Positions 10,099-19,996 are shown, numbered from the stretch's first letter. The stretch is DNA of 64,000 bases from CBCOTE01 sp965112965 (GCA_965112965.1 CBCOTE010000022.1:62001-126000), one strand, 5' to 3'. The notes: generated by a model not told the origin, from the sequence alone. Translations and numbers: made by a program.

Positions 10099-11697
10099 AT
10101 GCCCCTCTACCCCGAATCCCGCCTATATACCCCAGCCCTGGTTGTAGGTGCCGGTATAGCTGGCGCCACCTGCGCCCTTACCCTGGCCGACGCCGGAATC
10201 GAAACTATTCTCGTCACCACCGGCCCGGACTTGTTCAACTGCAATTCCTCCCTTGCCCAAGGCGGCATAGTCTACCGCGCCACGGACGAGGACCCTAAGC
10301 TCCTGGAATGCGATATCTTGCACGCCGGTCGCAACCACAATTACGTACGCGCCGTACGCTTCCTTTGTCATAATGGCCCTCAAGCCGTGTATAACATGCT
10401 TATTAAGCGCCTTCAAATCCCATTCTATCGCTGCTCTGGGGACGCATGGGACCTACGCCTGGAAGGTGGCCATACAACCAACCGTATTCTCCACTGCGCC
10501 GACCATACCGGTTGGGCCATCATGAAAAGTCTGAATAAGGCCATTCAAAACCATTCGAACATCCACATCCTCACTCACCATACGGCTGTGGATCTACTCA
10601 CCAGCCATCACCACGCCCGCAGCCTTGAGTACAAATACCACATTATAAACCAATGCGCCGGGGCCTACATATTCAATGAGCAGTCGGGCGAGGTAAAAAC
10701 AGTATTCTCCGACGCCACTGTACTCGCTACCGGCGGTATGGGCCGTATCTATCTGCATACCACCAACGCTGCCTCCTCTATCGGCTCGGGCCTAGCTATG
10801 GCCTTTCGCGCTGGCGCAAGAATCATAAATGCCGAATACGTCCAGTTTCACCCCACTACCTTCTACCGCTACGCCACTAGACGTTTCCTCATCACTGAAG
10901 CTTTACGCGGCGAAGGTGCCCAACTCGTCAATGCCGCAGGCGAAGCCTTCATGTCCAATTATGACCCCCACGCCGACCTTGCCCCCCGCGACGTCGTCAC
11001 CCAAGCCATCATGGAAGAAATACTTAAGTCAGGCGAAGAATGCGTATTTCTGGACGCCGCCCACTACACCAAGGATCCCGATGCCCTCCTCAAGCGCTTC
11101 CCCACTGTCTATCAGAAGTGCCTAGAAAACGGCATCGACATCCAACGCGACCCCATCCCTGTGGTCCCAGCCGCCCATTATTTCATAGGCGGCATCCTAG
11201 CTGACACCCGCGGCCGTACTAGCCTCAACCGCCTATACGCCATCGGTGAATGCTCCTGCACCGGCGTACATGGCGCTAATCGCCTAGCCAGCACCTCCCT
11301 TTTAGAAGGCCTGCTCTGGGGCAACGCCGCAGCTAAGGATATTAGCCATCGCCTCAAAAATAAAACCAGCCTCTCTCGCTCCCTCCAGGACTCTATCCCT
11401 GAATGGGATCCTCCGGGACAAATAAACAACGAAGATCCCGCTCTCATTGCCCAAGATTGGGCTACTATCCGTCATACTATGTGGAACTACGTCGGCATCA
11501 CGCGTACCGGCCCTCGCCTCGCCCGTGCTGTGAGCGACCTACACAACCTATACAAACATCTCCTAGACTTCTATAAACGCACCCCTCTCTCCAAACCCCT
11601 GGTGGATCTCTTTCACGGATGCTATGCCGCCTATATCGTCACTCGGGCGGCCGAACGCAATAAACACAGTCTCGGCTGCCATTACCGCGTTGATTAA
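10099..11697 (+). CDS. nadB: L-aspartate oxidase
   Basis: NadB oxidises L-aspartate to iminoaspartate using FAD, supplying NadA. In anaerobes fumarate can act as electron acceptor. The 532-residue product has the FAD dinucleotide-binding start VVGAGIAGATCALTLADAG, then SSLAQGGI, GGHTTNRILH, the GGMGRIY loop, EYVQFHPTTF, LRGEGAQLVNAAGEAFM, DLAPRDVVTQAI and the strongly conserved C-terminal flavin region GECSCTGVHGANRLASTSLL. This set separates it from succinate dehydrogenase flavoproteins by context and motif spelling. GGGAGTCGGAAG precedes the ATG and gives the start. It is the last gene of the nadCAB operon and is followed by a perfect AT-rich hairpin. Confidence 0.95.
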   Translation: MPLYPESRLYTPALVVGAGIAGATCALTLADAGIETILVTTGPDLFNCNSSLAQGGIVYRATDEDPKLLECDILHAGRNHNYVRAVRFLCHNGPQAVYNMLIKRLQIPFYRCSGDAWDLRLEGGHTTNRILHCADHTGWAIMKSLNKAIQNHSNIHILTHHTAVDLLTSHHHARSLEYKYHIINQCAGAYIFNEQSGEVKTVFSDATVLATGGMGRIYLHTTNAASSIGSGLAMAFRAGARIINAEYVQFHPTTFYRYATRRFLITEALRGEGAQLVNAAGEAFMSNYDPHADLAPRDVVTQAIMEEILKSGEECVFLDAAHYTKDPDALLKRFPTVYQKCLENGIDIQRDPIPVVPAAHYFIGGILADTRGRTSLNRLYAIGECSCTGVHGANRLASTSLLEGLLWGNAAAKDISHRLKNKTSLSRSLQDSIPEWDPPGQINNEDPALIAQDWATIRHTMWNYVGITRTGPRLARAVSDLHNLYKHLLDFYKRTPLSKPLVDLFHGCYAAYIVTRAAERNKHSLGCHYRVD

Positions 11698-11727
11698 CGA
11701 TGCAGTGACAGCGCTACGCATTGTAAA

Positions 11728-11767
11728 GGAAAAAGAAGAAATTTTTTAGAAAATTTCTTCTTTTTCC
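11728..11767 (+). terminator. Perfect 18-bp AT-rich hairpin after nadB
   Basis: Left arm 11728-11745 (GGAAAAAGAAGAAATTTT) and right arm 11750-11767 are exact reverse complements around the four-base loop TTAG. It starts 31 bases after the nadB stop. The stem has few G-C pairs and the T-run is inside the 3' arm, so it is not a textbook intrinsic terminator. Position and perfection still make it the likely end of the nad operon transcript or an RNA-stabilising 3' structure. Confidence 0.6.
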
Positions 11768-13397
11768 CATCTATTTTAAAAAATGTTTATTTTTTTAAAC
11801 GAAAAAAATCTACGCAAAAAAATAAGTTTTTTTTCAATGAAATAAATTAGTTTAATTGAAAAAAAATAGATTAAGCTAATGACTATGGCATAATACAATA
11901 GACTTGACTCAATCTTGCTTATCATAATTCATCCAAGCACCATCATCCCCATATGATAAGTATAGCTTCTTCCTGACCGCTATCTTCCCACTAACCGATT
12001 CTCTCAGTTTGTTATCCGACAACCTCGACCTCACCACCATACATTTTGAATCCATTTACTAAAAATAATACCACATCCTGAACCCGACAACACCAAACCA
12101 ACTGCCGTCCGCAACCACTAGAAAAACCACTACATGCTCTAGCAAAATGTCCTCTTGTCAATGTTTCGGACAAATTTGACTTACAGGAATAACATCAGTT
12201 ACTACGTATTCGTCATCTCTCGTCGCCCACACCTGGATGATAAAGCTGACGAATCTGATCATCCTTATCAGGCTGTTAACTTAAGCTTCAGATATTACAA
12301 GTTGTTTTGATCCCCACCTAGATATCACCGTGAATACTTATTTTTTACGACAATTGCCACGGTCATAGTATTCCCAATTTTTTGGTAGCTCTAGGCTACG
12401 TAACCTAAGCAGAACCTATGCTCTAACGTTAGGCCTTAGGCCAGATTTAAAATTGGAACCGCCTCCCATTTTACATACTCAGTCCGACCACGAACTACAG
12501 ATATGGTTTAAGCAATAAATTACTTTAGCCGCCTGTACCTAAACCAATCTCTCACATTCAATATCTCATAGAACTGAAAAAAACTAATTATATACTGCGC
12601 CTCGTCCAGATCTATGATGACCCAAGGATATGACGGTCCGATCATAAATCATGGCTCCACGACTGCGTCATGTTGTTCGGATAATGTTTTGGACGGTGCC
12701 TCCTGCGACTAGCAACTCCTGTCATAGTCCTTGTACAACCCGCATACATAATCCTGACTTAATGACATCGATAACAATAAAACCCCATTTCAGCTTCCAC
12801 GCCCATATGAGAAACAGATCTCTTTAGCTTTGCCGGTCGCAATAGTCTTCAAATATATAAATATTCATCTGTATAATATTATGACCCAGCTCTTATTCCT
12901 GTGCATAAACTTCTAAAGCTAAAGTAAATTTTATAGTCCGGCCATATACTATCCTACACAAATCTTGATACTGACAGTCAATTATAGATTTGTACATTAT
13001 ATCTCGGTGAGACCATACACAAAAAACTTAACTTACGCGAATAAAATCTGTGTGACAATGGCAATCTTCAATTAGCTTCTAGCCCTATATTGTCGATATA
13101 ATGTTTGGTCTGTGCTCATCTCGATGGCCAATAGCCTGGCCTTCAAATCATATAATCATCTATTGCCGTGCTACAAATTTTAAAATTTCTGATCTAGCGC
13201 TGGATTATAGTACTCTAATTTTACATACGGCACTGCCTCATTGACTAATTAACTGTATCTGGACTGAAAAATGTCTGTTTCTCTACTCTGACAAGCAGGC
13301 CTGCATTAGGCCCTGCTACAGCTGCCGTCTTCCTAGCTTAAGCTTTTGACATTCGCCACGAAATGATACATGCTACATTTTTAGTCTACCCTTGTGT
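11768..13397. other. Non-coding stretch with weak coding relics
   Basis: About 1.6 kb with stops in all frames. The first 150 bases are almost pure A/T with runs of seven to eight A or T. On the minus strand near 12500-12650 a fragment reads SYPWVIIDLDEAQYIISFF and then YEILNVRDWFRY before hitting stops, so a decayed minus-strand gene is likely, but I cannot name it. No RNA gene is seen before the tRNA at 13398. Confidence 0.4.
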
Positions 13398-13482
13398 GCG
13401 AGAGTGGCGGAACTGGTAGACGCACTGGATTTAGGATCCAGCGCTTTAGTGCGTGGGGGTTCAAATCCCCCCTCTCGCACCA
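13398..13482 (+). tRNA. tRNA-Leu (anticodon UAG)
   Basis: A complete class II tRNA of 85 bases. The acceptor stem is GCGAGAG paired with CTCTCGC, followed by discriminator A and an encoded CCA. The anticodon stem CTGGA/TCCAG encloses the loop TTTAGGA, so the anticodon is UAG (reads CUA and other CUN codons). A short variable arm (around GCGCTTTAGTGC) and the T-loop GTTCAAATC are present. The CTA codon is common in the retained genes, so this tRNA should be in demand. It stands alone in otherwise non-coding sequence. Confidence 0.95.
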
Positions 13483-13633
13483 TCCCCACTTTTACCCAAT
13501 ATCTCTCATCACATTTGTACCCACCAACTTTTCCGGTCGATAGCCTCCCAACTAATCTATGCTTCAAATCTATCGTCAGCCTAAACGACCAGAGCCAGAA
13601 TAGCCACAGCTTTCTAGTCGAATGATGCGAACG

Positions 13634-13879
13634 CTAAAAATTAGCGGCCTCGCCGGCAGCCTCGGCCACCTGACGTAAAAGTCTCAAGGTTTCCTGGGCG
13701 TCGATCTCGTCGAGTTTGCGCAAAGCGAAACCAGCATGAACAATTAAGTACTCACCAATATGACACTGACATTCTAGGAGCATTAGGGATACATTGATAT
13801 AGACAGCACTGTCGCCCACTCGACAAACAGCAATAACGTCATTAATCTCGACGATTCGGGCAGGAATGGCTAAACACAT
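13634..13879 (-). CDS. hypC: [NiFe]-hydrogenase maturation chaperone HypC/HupF
   Basis: The 81-residue product begins MCLAIPARIVEI, the signature of HypC, in which the N-terminal cysteine takes part in delivering the iron with its CN and CO ligands. Later conserved parts are VYINVSLMLLE and the C-terminal GEYLIVHAGFALRKLDEIDA, which matches the family pattern closely. Length is typical (75-95 residues). A GGAG lies about nine bases ahead of the ATG. HypC works with HypD and HypE in the cytosol on the hydrogenase large subunit. No other hyp or hydrogenase gene is in this window, so partners must lie elsewhere. Its retention suggests a working [NiFe] or [NiFeSe] hydrogenase, which fits a sulfate-reducer relative living on hydrogen. 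Confidence 0.93.
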   Translation of the reverse strand: MCLAIPARIVEINDVIAVCRVGDSAVYINVSLMLLECQCHIGEYLIVHAGFALRKLDEIDAQETLRLLRQVAEAAGEAANF

Positions 13880-14069
13880 GTGAAGACTCCATGAACAATC
13901 GTTGAATGAGATCAGGCTAACTCAACTGTCTCAATTAAACAAATTTAAAATATAAAATCCTTAATAGAACTTCCAGGTCACAAAATATCTTAAAACATTT
14001 AAATTGAGTAAAAAATATTATGGTGAGGGAAAAATTGTTAAAAAAATATTCTCCTCTTCGCAAATGTCT

Positions 14070-14091
14070 TGCCACAATTACAGCTGTGGCA
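14070..14091 (-). terminator. Small hairpin downstream of rho
   Basis: TGCCACA (14070-14076) and TGTGGCA (14085-14091) form a seven-pair stem with an eight-base loop, just past the rho stop codon. A T-run occurs on the minus strand further downstream but not directly after the stem, so terminator function is only suggested. Confidence 0.35.
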
Positions 14092-14099
14092 TGCAACAA

Positions 14100-15347
14100 T
14101 TATTTGTTCATGATATCCAGGAATTCACGGTTAGATTTTGTGCCTTTCATTTTATCCAAGAGAAATTCCATAGCGTCTATCTGATTCATGGGAGCAAAAA
14201 TCTTACGTAAGATCCAAACGCGACTGAGCACGCCATCAGCTAGGAGTAACTCTTCTTTACGAGTACCGGAACGATTGATATCAATAGCCGGAAAGACACG
14301 CTTTTCAGAGAGATGACGATCCAAATATATTTCCATATTACCAGTACCCTTGAACTCTTCGAAGATAACCTCGTCCATACGCGAGCCGGTATCAATGAGG
14401 GCGGTAGCGATAATAGTCAAACTACCACCTTCCTCAATATTCCGGGCAGCACCAAAGAAACGTTTAGGTCGTTGCAAAGCATTGGCGTCCAAGCCTCCGG
14501 ATAGTACCCGGCCCGAAGACGGAGTGACGGCGTTGTAAGCCCGACCCAGACGGGTAATACTGTCCAGAAGTATAACCACATCGCGTTTACGTTCTACCAG
14601 ACGCTTAGCCTTATCAAGGACCATCTCACAGACCTGGACGTGACGTTGAGGCGGCTCGTCGAAGGTAGAGCTAATGACCTCAGCCTTGACTGTACGCTCC
14701 ATATCTGTGACTTCTTCAGGCCGCTCATCGATGAGCAGAACAATGAGATAGACCTCCGGATGGTTGGCATTGATGGAATTAGCAATGCACTGCATGAGCA
14801 TGGTCTTGCCTGTACGAGGGGGAGCGACGATAAGACCGCGTTGGCCAGTGCCTATAGGAGCAAGCAAATCAATAACGCGAGAAGAAAAATTATATCCACC
14901 GTTCTCCATCATATATCGCTTATCAGGATAGATGGGGGTAAGATTATCAAAAAGAACTAAATTCTTAGAAAGTTGTGGTTCAGCGAAACCGATCTCACCA
15001 ACTTTAAGCAGTGCGAAATATCGTTCGCCCTCCTTAGGCGGCCGAATCTGACCAGAAACGACATCACCCTTACGCAAACCGAAGCGCCGAATCTGTGATG
15101 GAGAGACATAGATGTCATCGGACCCAGGCATATAACTGTACATGGGGGAACGTAGAAACCCAAAGCCATCAGGAAGAGTTTCAAGCACGCCTTCTCCGAA
15201 GATAGAGCCATTCTGAGAAGCACAGCCTTGCAATAGGGCGAAGATAAGCTCCTGTTTGCGCATGCCACTCGCATTCTCAATACTATATTCTTTGGCAAGC
15301 TGCATCAGCCCGGCCATGCTTTCGACCTTGAGATCAGTGAGATTCAT
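14100..15347 (-). CDS. rho: Transcription termination factor Rho
   Basis: Rho is the hexameric RNA-dependent ATPase that ends transcription at Rho-dependent sites. The N-terminal domain begins [20 protein letters not shown] and contains [13 protein letters not shown]; next come the cold-shock-like RNA-binding part ([20 protein letters not shown]), the Walker A stretch [31 protein letters not shown], the Walker B region [39 protein letters not shown] and the R-loop/C-terminal part [20 protein letters not shown]. All core motifs are intact. The frame is open upstream to 15428, but I start at 15347 because GGAG lies five bases ahead and the protein then begins where the family begins. The Walker A lysine is normal, although the residues just before it (PPRT) replace the usual PPKA. 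Confidence 0.96.
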   Translation of the reverse strand: MNLTDLKVESMAGLMQLAKEYSIENASGMRKQELIFALLQGCASQNGSIFGEGVLETLPDGFGFLRSPMYSYMPGSDDIYVSPSQIRRFGLRKGDVVSGQIRPPKEGERYFALLKVGEIGFAEPQLSKNLVLFDNLTPIYPDKRYMMENGGYNFSSRVIDLLAPIGTGQRGLIVAPPRTGKTMLMQCIANSINANHPEVYLIVLLIDERPEEVTDMERTVKAEVISSTFDEPPQRHVQVCEMVLDKAKRLVERKRDVVILLDSITRLGRAYNAVTPSSGRVLSGGLDANALQRPKRFFGAARNIEEGGSLTIIATALIDTGSRMDEVIFEEFKGTGNMEIYLDRHLSEKRVFPAIDINRSGTRKEELLLADGVLSRVWILRKIFAPMNQIDAMEFLLDKMKGTKSNREFLDIMNK

Positions 15348-15872
15348 ACGGGCTCCGTCGGAAAGGGATAGATTCCGCTTAGAAATAATTGTGGTTGGCT
15401 TGATAACGCCGTACGATGGGGTTGACACGGGCTACGGCACAAAAAATCTGTCGGGGCAAGAGCAGCTCAAAAAAGATGTCGGGTGTGATGGATAAAAGTA
15501 ATAAATTTGATGCAGTAGCGATATTGTTGCTCAAAATATGCACATAGCATGCCATACAAAGATAACTATTACAACGCTTCAATATTGCCAAATTTTAATT
15601 ACACTGACACAATAGGCCGTAACAATAAAAAAACTGAGGATACAATGGCCGGATAAACATTCAGTATGCTTGTGTAGAATAAAACGACAAAGATTCAGGC
15701 TGTCACGTTTTCGTAAATTGGGAACTACAAGGCTATGACAAAATGGAAGTCGAAATTTTAAGCTAGATATATCTTAGTAAACAGTCACGTCATAAAACTT
15801 ATATTACTACAATAGTCATGGTCTGACAATGAGTTTTTTTTGATAACGAAATTCTATCTGGTTGACAAGCAT
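15348..15872. other. Intergenic region between rho and carD
   Basis: About 525 bases without a gene. It must carry the rho leader and probably its promoter, but I see no clear -35/-10 pair or riboswitch. A T8 run lies just beyond the carD stop at 15834-15841 and could help terminate carD transcripts entering from the right. Confidence 0.35.
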
Positions 15873-16394
15873 TCAGTTCGATTTTTTTTCTTGTTGGACC
15901 TTAATGACGTCAGCGAATACTTCTTCAATGTGCGCCTTAATATCCTCCTGCTTACGATCCAGGGAGTAAGCCAGCTCCAAAGATAGCAGGCCCATGGCCT
16001 GCTCCAACAGTCGACGCTCACCAAAGGACAACTCCTTATCCCGGCCAATAAGCAACAGCTCCTTAAGTACATAAGCCACGTCAGCGAGGTCGCCACTTTT
16101 AAGCTTTTCTGAATATTCTCTGTAGCGTCGGTTCCAGTTCTGACCAAAGTAGCCTGTAAAGCCCGAACGGTCCTCCAAAGAAGTTAAAATCGCCTGGCCC
16201 GCCTCAGCCGGACATACTGACCTAAGTCCAACATTATGGGCATTAGTGACCGGTACCATGAGGATAATATTGTTGGAGAGGATACGGACTATATAGAACT
16301 CAGCCGCCACTCCACCGATTGCCTGGATTTCGATGCGGTCCACGCGTCCTACACCCTGAGCAGGATAGACGACGAGCGCGTCAACTGCAAACAC
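15873..16394 (-). CDS. carD: CarD/CdnL-family RNA polymerase-binding regulator
   Basis: The product (173 residues) has the N-terminal RNA-polymerase-interaction domain FAVDALVVYPAQGVGRVDRIE followed by the helical C-terminal domain with NWNRRYREYSEKLKSGDLAD, VLKELLLI and LSFGERRLLEQAMGLLSLEL, exactly the layout of CarD/CdnL proteins. These bind the beta subunit and stabilise promoter open complexes, acting at rRNA and housekeeping promoters. The start codon is GTG (16394-16392) with a strong AAGGAGC seven bases ahead. It sits between rho and pth. Retention of a global initiation factor in such a reduced genome is in line with an essential role. Confidence 0.92.
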   Translation of the reverse strand: MFAVDALVVYPAQGVGRVDRIEIQAIGGVAAEFYIVRILSNNIILMVPVTNAHNVGLRSVCPAEAGQAILTSLEDRSGFTGYFGQNWNRRYREYSEKLKSGDLADVAYVLKELLLIGRDKELSFGERRLLEQAMGLLSLELAYSLDRKQEDIKAHIEEVFADVIKVQQEKKSN

Positions 16395-16490
16395 TTAGAG
16401 AGCTCCTTGGATCACAGCAAAAAAAGGGACGAATAGGAACATCCACGCTGTTGACTAATTAACCTACTTTCAAGAAACTGTCCATGCTCA

Positions 16491-17162
16491 TTATCGCTGA
16501 GACACGATATTGACTCCAGTTGGTACTGTCTCCGGGATACCAAAAAAACTATTAACATGCTGTGTAGCCGTTACCAAACCGCGAGTAACTAGCAAATGCA
16601 ACCCCTCGAGTGCCGCTGGTAGAAGCACCTTTACCGTGGCCAATTCAGAGCTGCTAAAACGATCGAGTACCCAATCCGTAGTCTCTCCATGTTCAGGCTT
16701 ACCGATGCCTAAACGCAACCGAAGAATATCCCGCGTACCCAAGTGTTGAACAATTGATTTCACGCCCTTATGTCCAGCTATCCCACCGCCCTGCTTAAAC
16801 TTCATACGCCCTAGTGGCAGGTCAAGCTCGTCGTGAACTACCACAATACATCCCGGATTATCCAAACCAACACGGTAATAGTGGGCTACCTCACTCACAG
16901 CCTGACCGCTCAAATTCATATAGGTAAGGGGCCGCAGGGCCAGCCAGGTACCAGCCCCAGCCAGGACTAAGCTATGTAGTACATAATGGTTCCTCACATG
17001 TTTGACCGGCAATATAGGGCCAATCCACTCTGGGAGCGGACAGATCCATGAGTCACCCAATAGCGTTTTCACGAAGAGAAAGCCCAGGTTGTGGCGAGTG
17101 CGTTCGTAGTGCTCCCCTGGATTGCCCAGGCCAACAATCAAGCCAGAAATATTAGCACTCAT
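16491..17162 (-). CDS. pth: Peptidyl-tRNA hydrolase
   Basis: Pth frees tRNAs from peptidyl-tRNA that drops off the ribosome. In the 223-residue product I see the start LIVGLGNPGEHYERTRHNLG with the catalytic histidine in RHNLG, LRPLTYMNLSGQAV, the HDELDLPLGRMKFKQGGG region with the catalytic-dyad aspartate, and RLRLGIGKPEH. One notable change is the substrate-contacting GGHNG motif, which reads GIAGHKGVKS here, with Lys in place of the usual Asn. Length is a little above the usual 190-205 because of an extended tail. No clear ribosome-binding site precedes the ATG. It is followed closely by carD and preceded by rplY on the same strand. Confidence 0.93.
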   Translation of the reverse strand: MSANISGLIVGLGNPGEHYERTRHNLGFLFVKTLLGDSWICPLPEWIGPILPVKHVRNHYVLHSLVLAGAGTWLALRPLTYMNLSGQAVSEVAHYYRVGLDNPGCIVVVHDELDLPLGRMKFKQGGGIAGHKGVKSIVQHLGTRDILRLRLGIGKPEHGETTDWVLDRFSSSELATVKVLLPAALEGLHLLVTRGLVTATQHVNSFFGIPETVPTGVNIVSQR

Positions 17163-17273
17163 ACAATTTTTAGATCAGTAAAAAAAGAAAGATGGGGTAT
17201 CCGGTCTACGCCGGCCACCCCGAAAAATATTGATTGTAGAGGACGACATGAGGGACGAAGAAAAATAATTTGG

Positions 17274-17876
17274 TTAGGCTACCCTATCCTCACTCCCGTT
17301 CTCGTCCGCTTCCTGATGTTGTACGCCGACTACAGCAAAATTCTCGTCGAATATAGCCAGAACGCCTTCTGGTAACACAATATCCTTAATATGAATTGAC
17401 TGGCCGCACTGTATAGCGCTCACATCCAGAACAATACTATCTGGAATATTTAGAGGCAGACAGAGAATCTCCAGTTGGTCACGATAGACTTCAAGCACGC
17501 CGCCGCCAAACTTGACGCCAGGGGCTTCACCTACGATGACTACGGGCACATCGATTTTAAGTTCTTTAATCAAATCCACGCCATAAAAGTCTACATGATC
17601 GATCTTTTTTTTGAGCGGATTAAACTGCATCTTCCAGATCAAGGCTGATATAGTCCGAGTCTCATCTTCGTTCTCAATGACCAGCTGGAAGATATGATTA
17701 CTGCCCAGCTGTTGCCAAGCGCGCTCCAGAGGCAATTCCTGAACTTGCAGTGAAATATTATTACTCGTGGCACTATAGTAAATACCCGGCACAAAACCGT
17801 CCTGGCGCAGACGACGATTGGGGCCTTTACCCGTAGCGCTACGCTTCTGGACAGTAAGAGTAATCTGCTCGGCCAT
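17274..17876 (-). CDS. rplY: Ribosomal protein bL25, long (Ctc/TL5) form
   Basis: This 200-residue protein has the N-terminal 5S-rRNA-binding L25 domain (LTVQKRSATGKGPNRRLRQD, VPGIYY) and the C-terminal TL5-type beta domain (HVDFYGVDLIKELKIDVPVV, GEAPGVKFGGGVLEV, LPLNIPDSIVLDVS). It binds 5S rRNA on the large subunit; in Bacillus the same form is the general stress protein Ctc. The start is set by AAGGAGATACGCC before the ATG, itself preceded by an A9 run. It lies 87 bases after prs and about 110 before pth; the same prs-rplY-pth order is common in bacteria. Confidence 0.95.
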   Translation of the reverse strand: MAEQITLTVQKRSATGKGPNRRLRQDGFVPGIYYSATSNNISLQVQELPLERAWQQLGSNHIFQLVIENEDETRTISALIWKMQFNPLKKKIDHVDFYGVDLIKELKIDVPVVIVGEAPGVKFGGGVLEVYRDQLEILCLPLNIPDSIVLDVSAIQCGQSIHIKDIVLPEGVLAIFDENFAVVGVQHQEADENGSEDRVA

Positions 17877-17963
17877 GGCGTATCTCCTTTTTTTTTATTA
17901 CGACTCTCCGGGCCTAGTCAAGGCTTGGACATAGTGTCGGCGTGTGCCTAATTTGAAATACAC

Positions 17964-18902
17964 TTAAATGAAAAGCACGCTAATGGAGGATTCAGTGTGT
18001 ACGTTATGGATGGCCTTGGCCAGAAGTCCGGCTACGGACATGACCTTAAACTTATTACAAGCCCGGGCCGTCTCTGAGAGGGGAATAGTGTTGGTAACCA
18101 GAACCTGAGAAAATGGTGCATCCGCCAGTCGGTCCACTGCCGGTCCGGAGAGTACGGGGTGGGTGGCGCAAGCTATAACCTCTCGGGCACCGTTCTCCAG
18201 GAGCACTTCGGCTGCCGAGCAGATAGTACCAGCAGTGTCGATCATGTCGTCCACCACTATAGCCACCTTATCCTTAACGTCACCGATGACGCGCATAGCT
18301 TTAACCTTGTTCGGTTCATCCCGGCGCTTGTCGATAATGGCTAGTTTACAGTCCAGACGCTTAGCAAAAGCTCGAGCGCGCTCAGTGCCACCTGCGTCCG
18401 GGGAAACGATAGCTATGTTGCCATCGATCTGGCGCATGTAATCTAGGAACACTGGCATGACGTAAAGATTGTCCACTGGCAAATCAAAAAAACCTTGAAT
18501 CTGGCCCGAATGTAAGTCGATAGTCATAAGCCGACTCATACCGGCCACGGTGAGAAAATCAGCCACTACCTTAGCGCTGATAGGTGCCCGAGGTACAATC
18601 TTGCGATCCTGACGGGCGTAGCCATAGTAAGGCACTACCGCAGTCGCCCGGCCAACACTGGCGCGCTTAAGGGCGTCTAGAATCAGACAAAGTTGTATGA
18701 GATTATCGTTAACTGGAGCACAGGTAGGTTGGACCACAAAGACATCGTCGCCACGGACGTTAGCTTTAATTTCGATACGCAATTCACCGTCAGAAAAGAT
18801 CTCGGCCACTAAGGGCGTCAACGGACATCCCAAATGGTCACTAATAGCTTTAGAAAGCTGCGGGTTGGCAGATCCAGAAATTATTTGCAAATCACGGCCC
18901 AT
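17964..18902 (-). CDS. prs: Ribose-phosphate pyrophosphokinase (PRPP synthetase)
   Basis: Makes PRPP from ribose 5-phosphate and ATP, feeding NAD (nadC in this window), nucleotide, histidine and tryptophan synthesis. The 312-residue product is of class I length. Seen: [42 protein letters not shown], the metal-binding [46 protein letters not shown], and the PRPP-binding loop [20 protein letters not shown]. The flexible catalytic loop KRR is intact. AGGGCATATTT precedes the ATG. It sits directly downstream of tRNA-Gln. There are no signs of decay. Confidence 0.96.
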   Translation of the reverse strand: MGRDLQIISGSANPQLSKAISDHLGCPLTPLVAEIFSDGELRIEIKANVRGDDVFVVQPTCAPVNDNLIQLCLILDALKRASVGRATAVVPYYGYARQDRKIVPRAPISAKVVADFLTVAGMSRLMTIDLHSGQIQGFFDLPVDNLYVMPVFLDYMRQIDGNIAIVSPDAGGTERARAFAKRLDCKLAIIDKRRDEPNKVKAMRVIGDVKDKVAIVVDDMIDTAGTICSAAEVLLENGAREVIACATHPVLSGPAVDRLADAPFSQVLVTNTIPLSETARACNKFKVMSVAGLLAKAIHNVHTESSISVLFI

Positions 18903-18957
18903 AAATATGCCCTATTGCAGGGAACGACCGGCATCCCGCTAGACTTTTAGAGAATTG

Positions 18958-19033
18958 TGGCTGGGGTGGAAGGATTCGAACCCTCGAATGACGGGACCAA
19001 AACCCGTTGCCTTTCCAATTTGGCGACACCCCA
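18958..19033 (-). tRNA. tRNA-Gln (anticodon UUG)
   Basis: A complete 76-base tRNA on the minus strand. The acceptor stem is TGGGGTG paired with CACCCCA, discriminator G, and CCA is encoded. The anticodon stem CGGG/CCCG encloses TTTTGGT, giving anticodon UUG. D-arm and the T-loop GTTCGAATC are regular. It sits between ispE and prs, the position I know from Desulfovibrio. Confidence 0.96.
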
Positions 19034-19087
19034 ACATAGCCAGACCAAAATATAACACCGCGCAACCGCCCGCCCATACCCAAATAT

Positions 19088-19996
19088 TCATGGCCAACAA
19101 CTGCACAGGAACACTTTTGTTTCCGCCCTGAGGAGCTGATTAGCCCACGTCACAGCCTGCCAATGCTGCCGAAAAAGGCCGAAGACACTTGATCCACTGC
19201 CAGAAAGCAATGCCGCGGCAGCACCCGCAGCCAAAGCCTGTTCTTTGAGTCTGCGTAGAGCTGGATAAGCTAAAAATACTACCTTCTCAAAACTATTGTA
19301 CAGATTTAGAGTATCAGAGAAATTTTGTATATTATCCACGGCCGAATAATATGTCAAGCTGTCGATTATGCCGTCGTCAATCAACTCATCCCAGGCCCGA
19401 TAGGCCCAGGCCGTAGCCACCTGTATTCTAGGACAGGCCAATACAAGGTATAAGCCACGTAGAGATATCGGCTCTGGGACCAAAATATCCCCAATACCCG
19501 AGGCTCGTGCTGGAATGCCCATCAAGAAAAAAGGAACATCGGCGCCCAGGTCCACAGCCAGTTGCCTCAATACCGCCGCGGACAATGCCCGATCGCTGAC
19601 CAGACCATTCAGGTACCTAAGTAGGCAAGCTGCATCCGAGCTACCACCTCCTAGACCTGCACCCACGGGAATATGTTTCTCTAAAGTCAAGTCCAAATCT
19701 GGAGCAAAGTCCGTAGCCGCGACAAAAGCTCGATAGGCCCGCACCACAAGGTTATTCTCAGTATCTAAATCCGGGATGGTGCAATGAAAGACGAGGCCTG
19801 AGTCAGGAAAGGCTGGCAGCACGGTGAGCACATCGTACGGTTTGTCTAATGGGTAGAAGGTGGTATCCAAAATATGTTGTCCGTCCGGCCGACGACCCGT
19901 AATACGCAGACTAATATTTATCTTGCAGCCGGCCTTCAGCGTAGCGGCGACGCCCACGACACCGGCGTGCTGGCCCTTATAGATTAGGTGCTCCAT
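19088..19996 (-). CDS. ispE: 4-diphosphocytidyl-2-C-methyl-D-erythritol kinase
   Basis: IspE phosphorylates CDP-methylerythritol in the MEP isoprenoid pathway, a GHMP-family kinase of the cytosol. Seen: AGCKINISLRITGRRPDGQH near the start with the substrate-side Lys, the ATP-binding loop HIPVGAGLGGGSSDAA, VDLGADVPFFL, and ALLSGSGSSVFGLF near the C-terminus. The open frame continues seven codons upstream from a TTG, but AGGAGGG lies six bases before the ATG at 19996, so I use that start (about 302 residues). It is the upstream gene of the ispE-tRNA-prs-rplY-pth run. An intact copy implies that isoprenoids such as undecaprenyl phosphate and menaquinone side chains are still made in the cell. 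Confidence 0.95.
   Translation of the reverse strand: MEHLIYKGQHAGVVGVAATLKAGCKINISLRITGRRPDGQHILDTTFYPLDKPYDVLTVLPAFPDSGLVFHCTIPDLDTENNLVVRAYRAFVAATDFAPDLDLTLEKHIPVGAGLGGGSSDAACLLRYLNGLVSDRALSAAVLRQLAVDLGADVPFFLMGIPARASGIGDILVPEPISLRGLYLVLACPRIQVATAWAYRAWDELIDDGIIDSLTYYSAVDNIQNFSDTLNLYNSFEKVVFLAYPALRRLKEQALAAGAAAALLSGSGSSVFGLFRQHWQAVTWANQLLRAETKVFLCSCWP

Noticed and set aside
13392..13625. 77-codon open stretch over tRNA-Leu
   Set aside because: Translation of tRNA sequence; such ARVAELVDALDLGSS-type products are a well-known artefact of tRNA-Leu genes.
18892..19083. 63-codon open stretch across tRNA-Gln
   Set aside because: It is a reading through the tRNA gene on the same strand and has no binding site.
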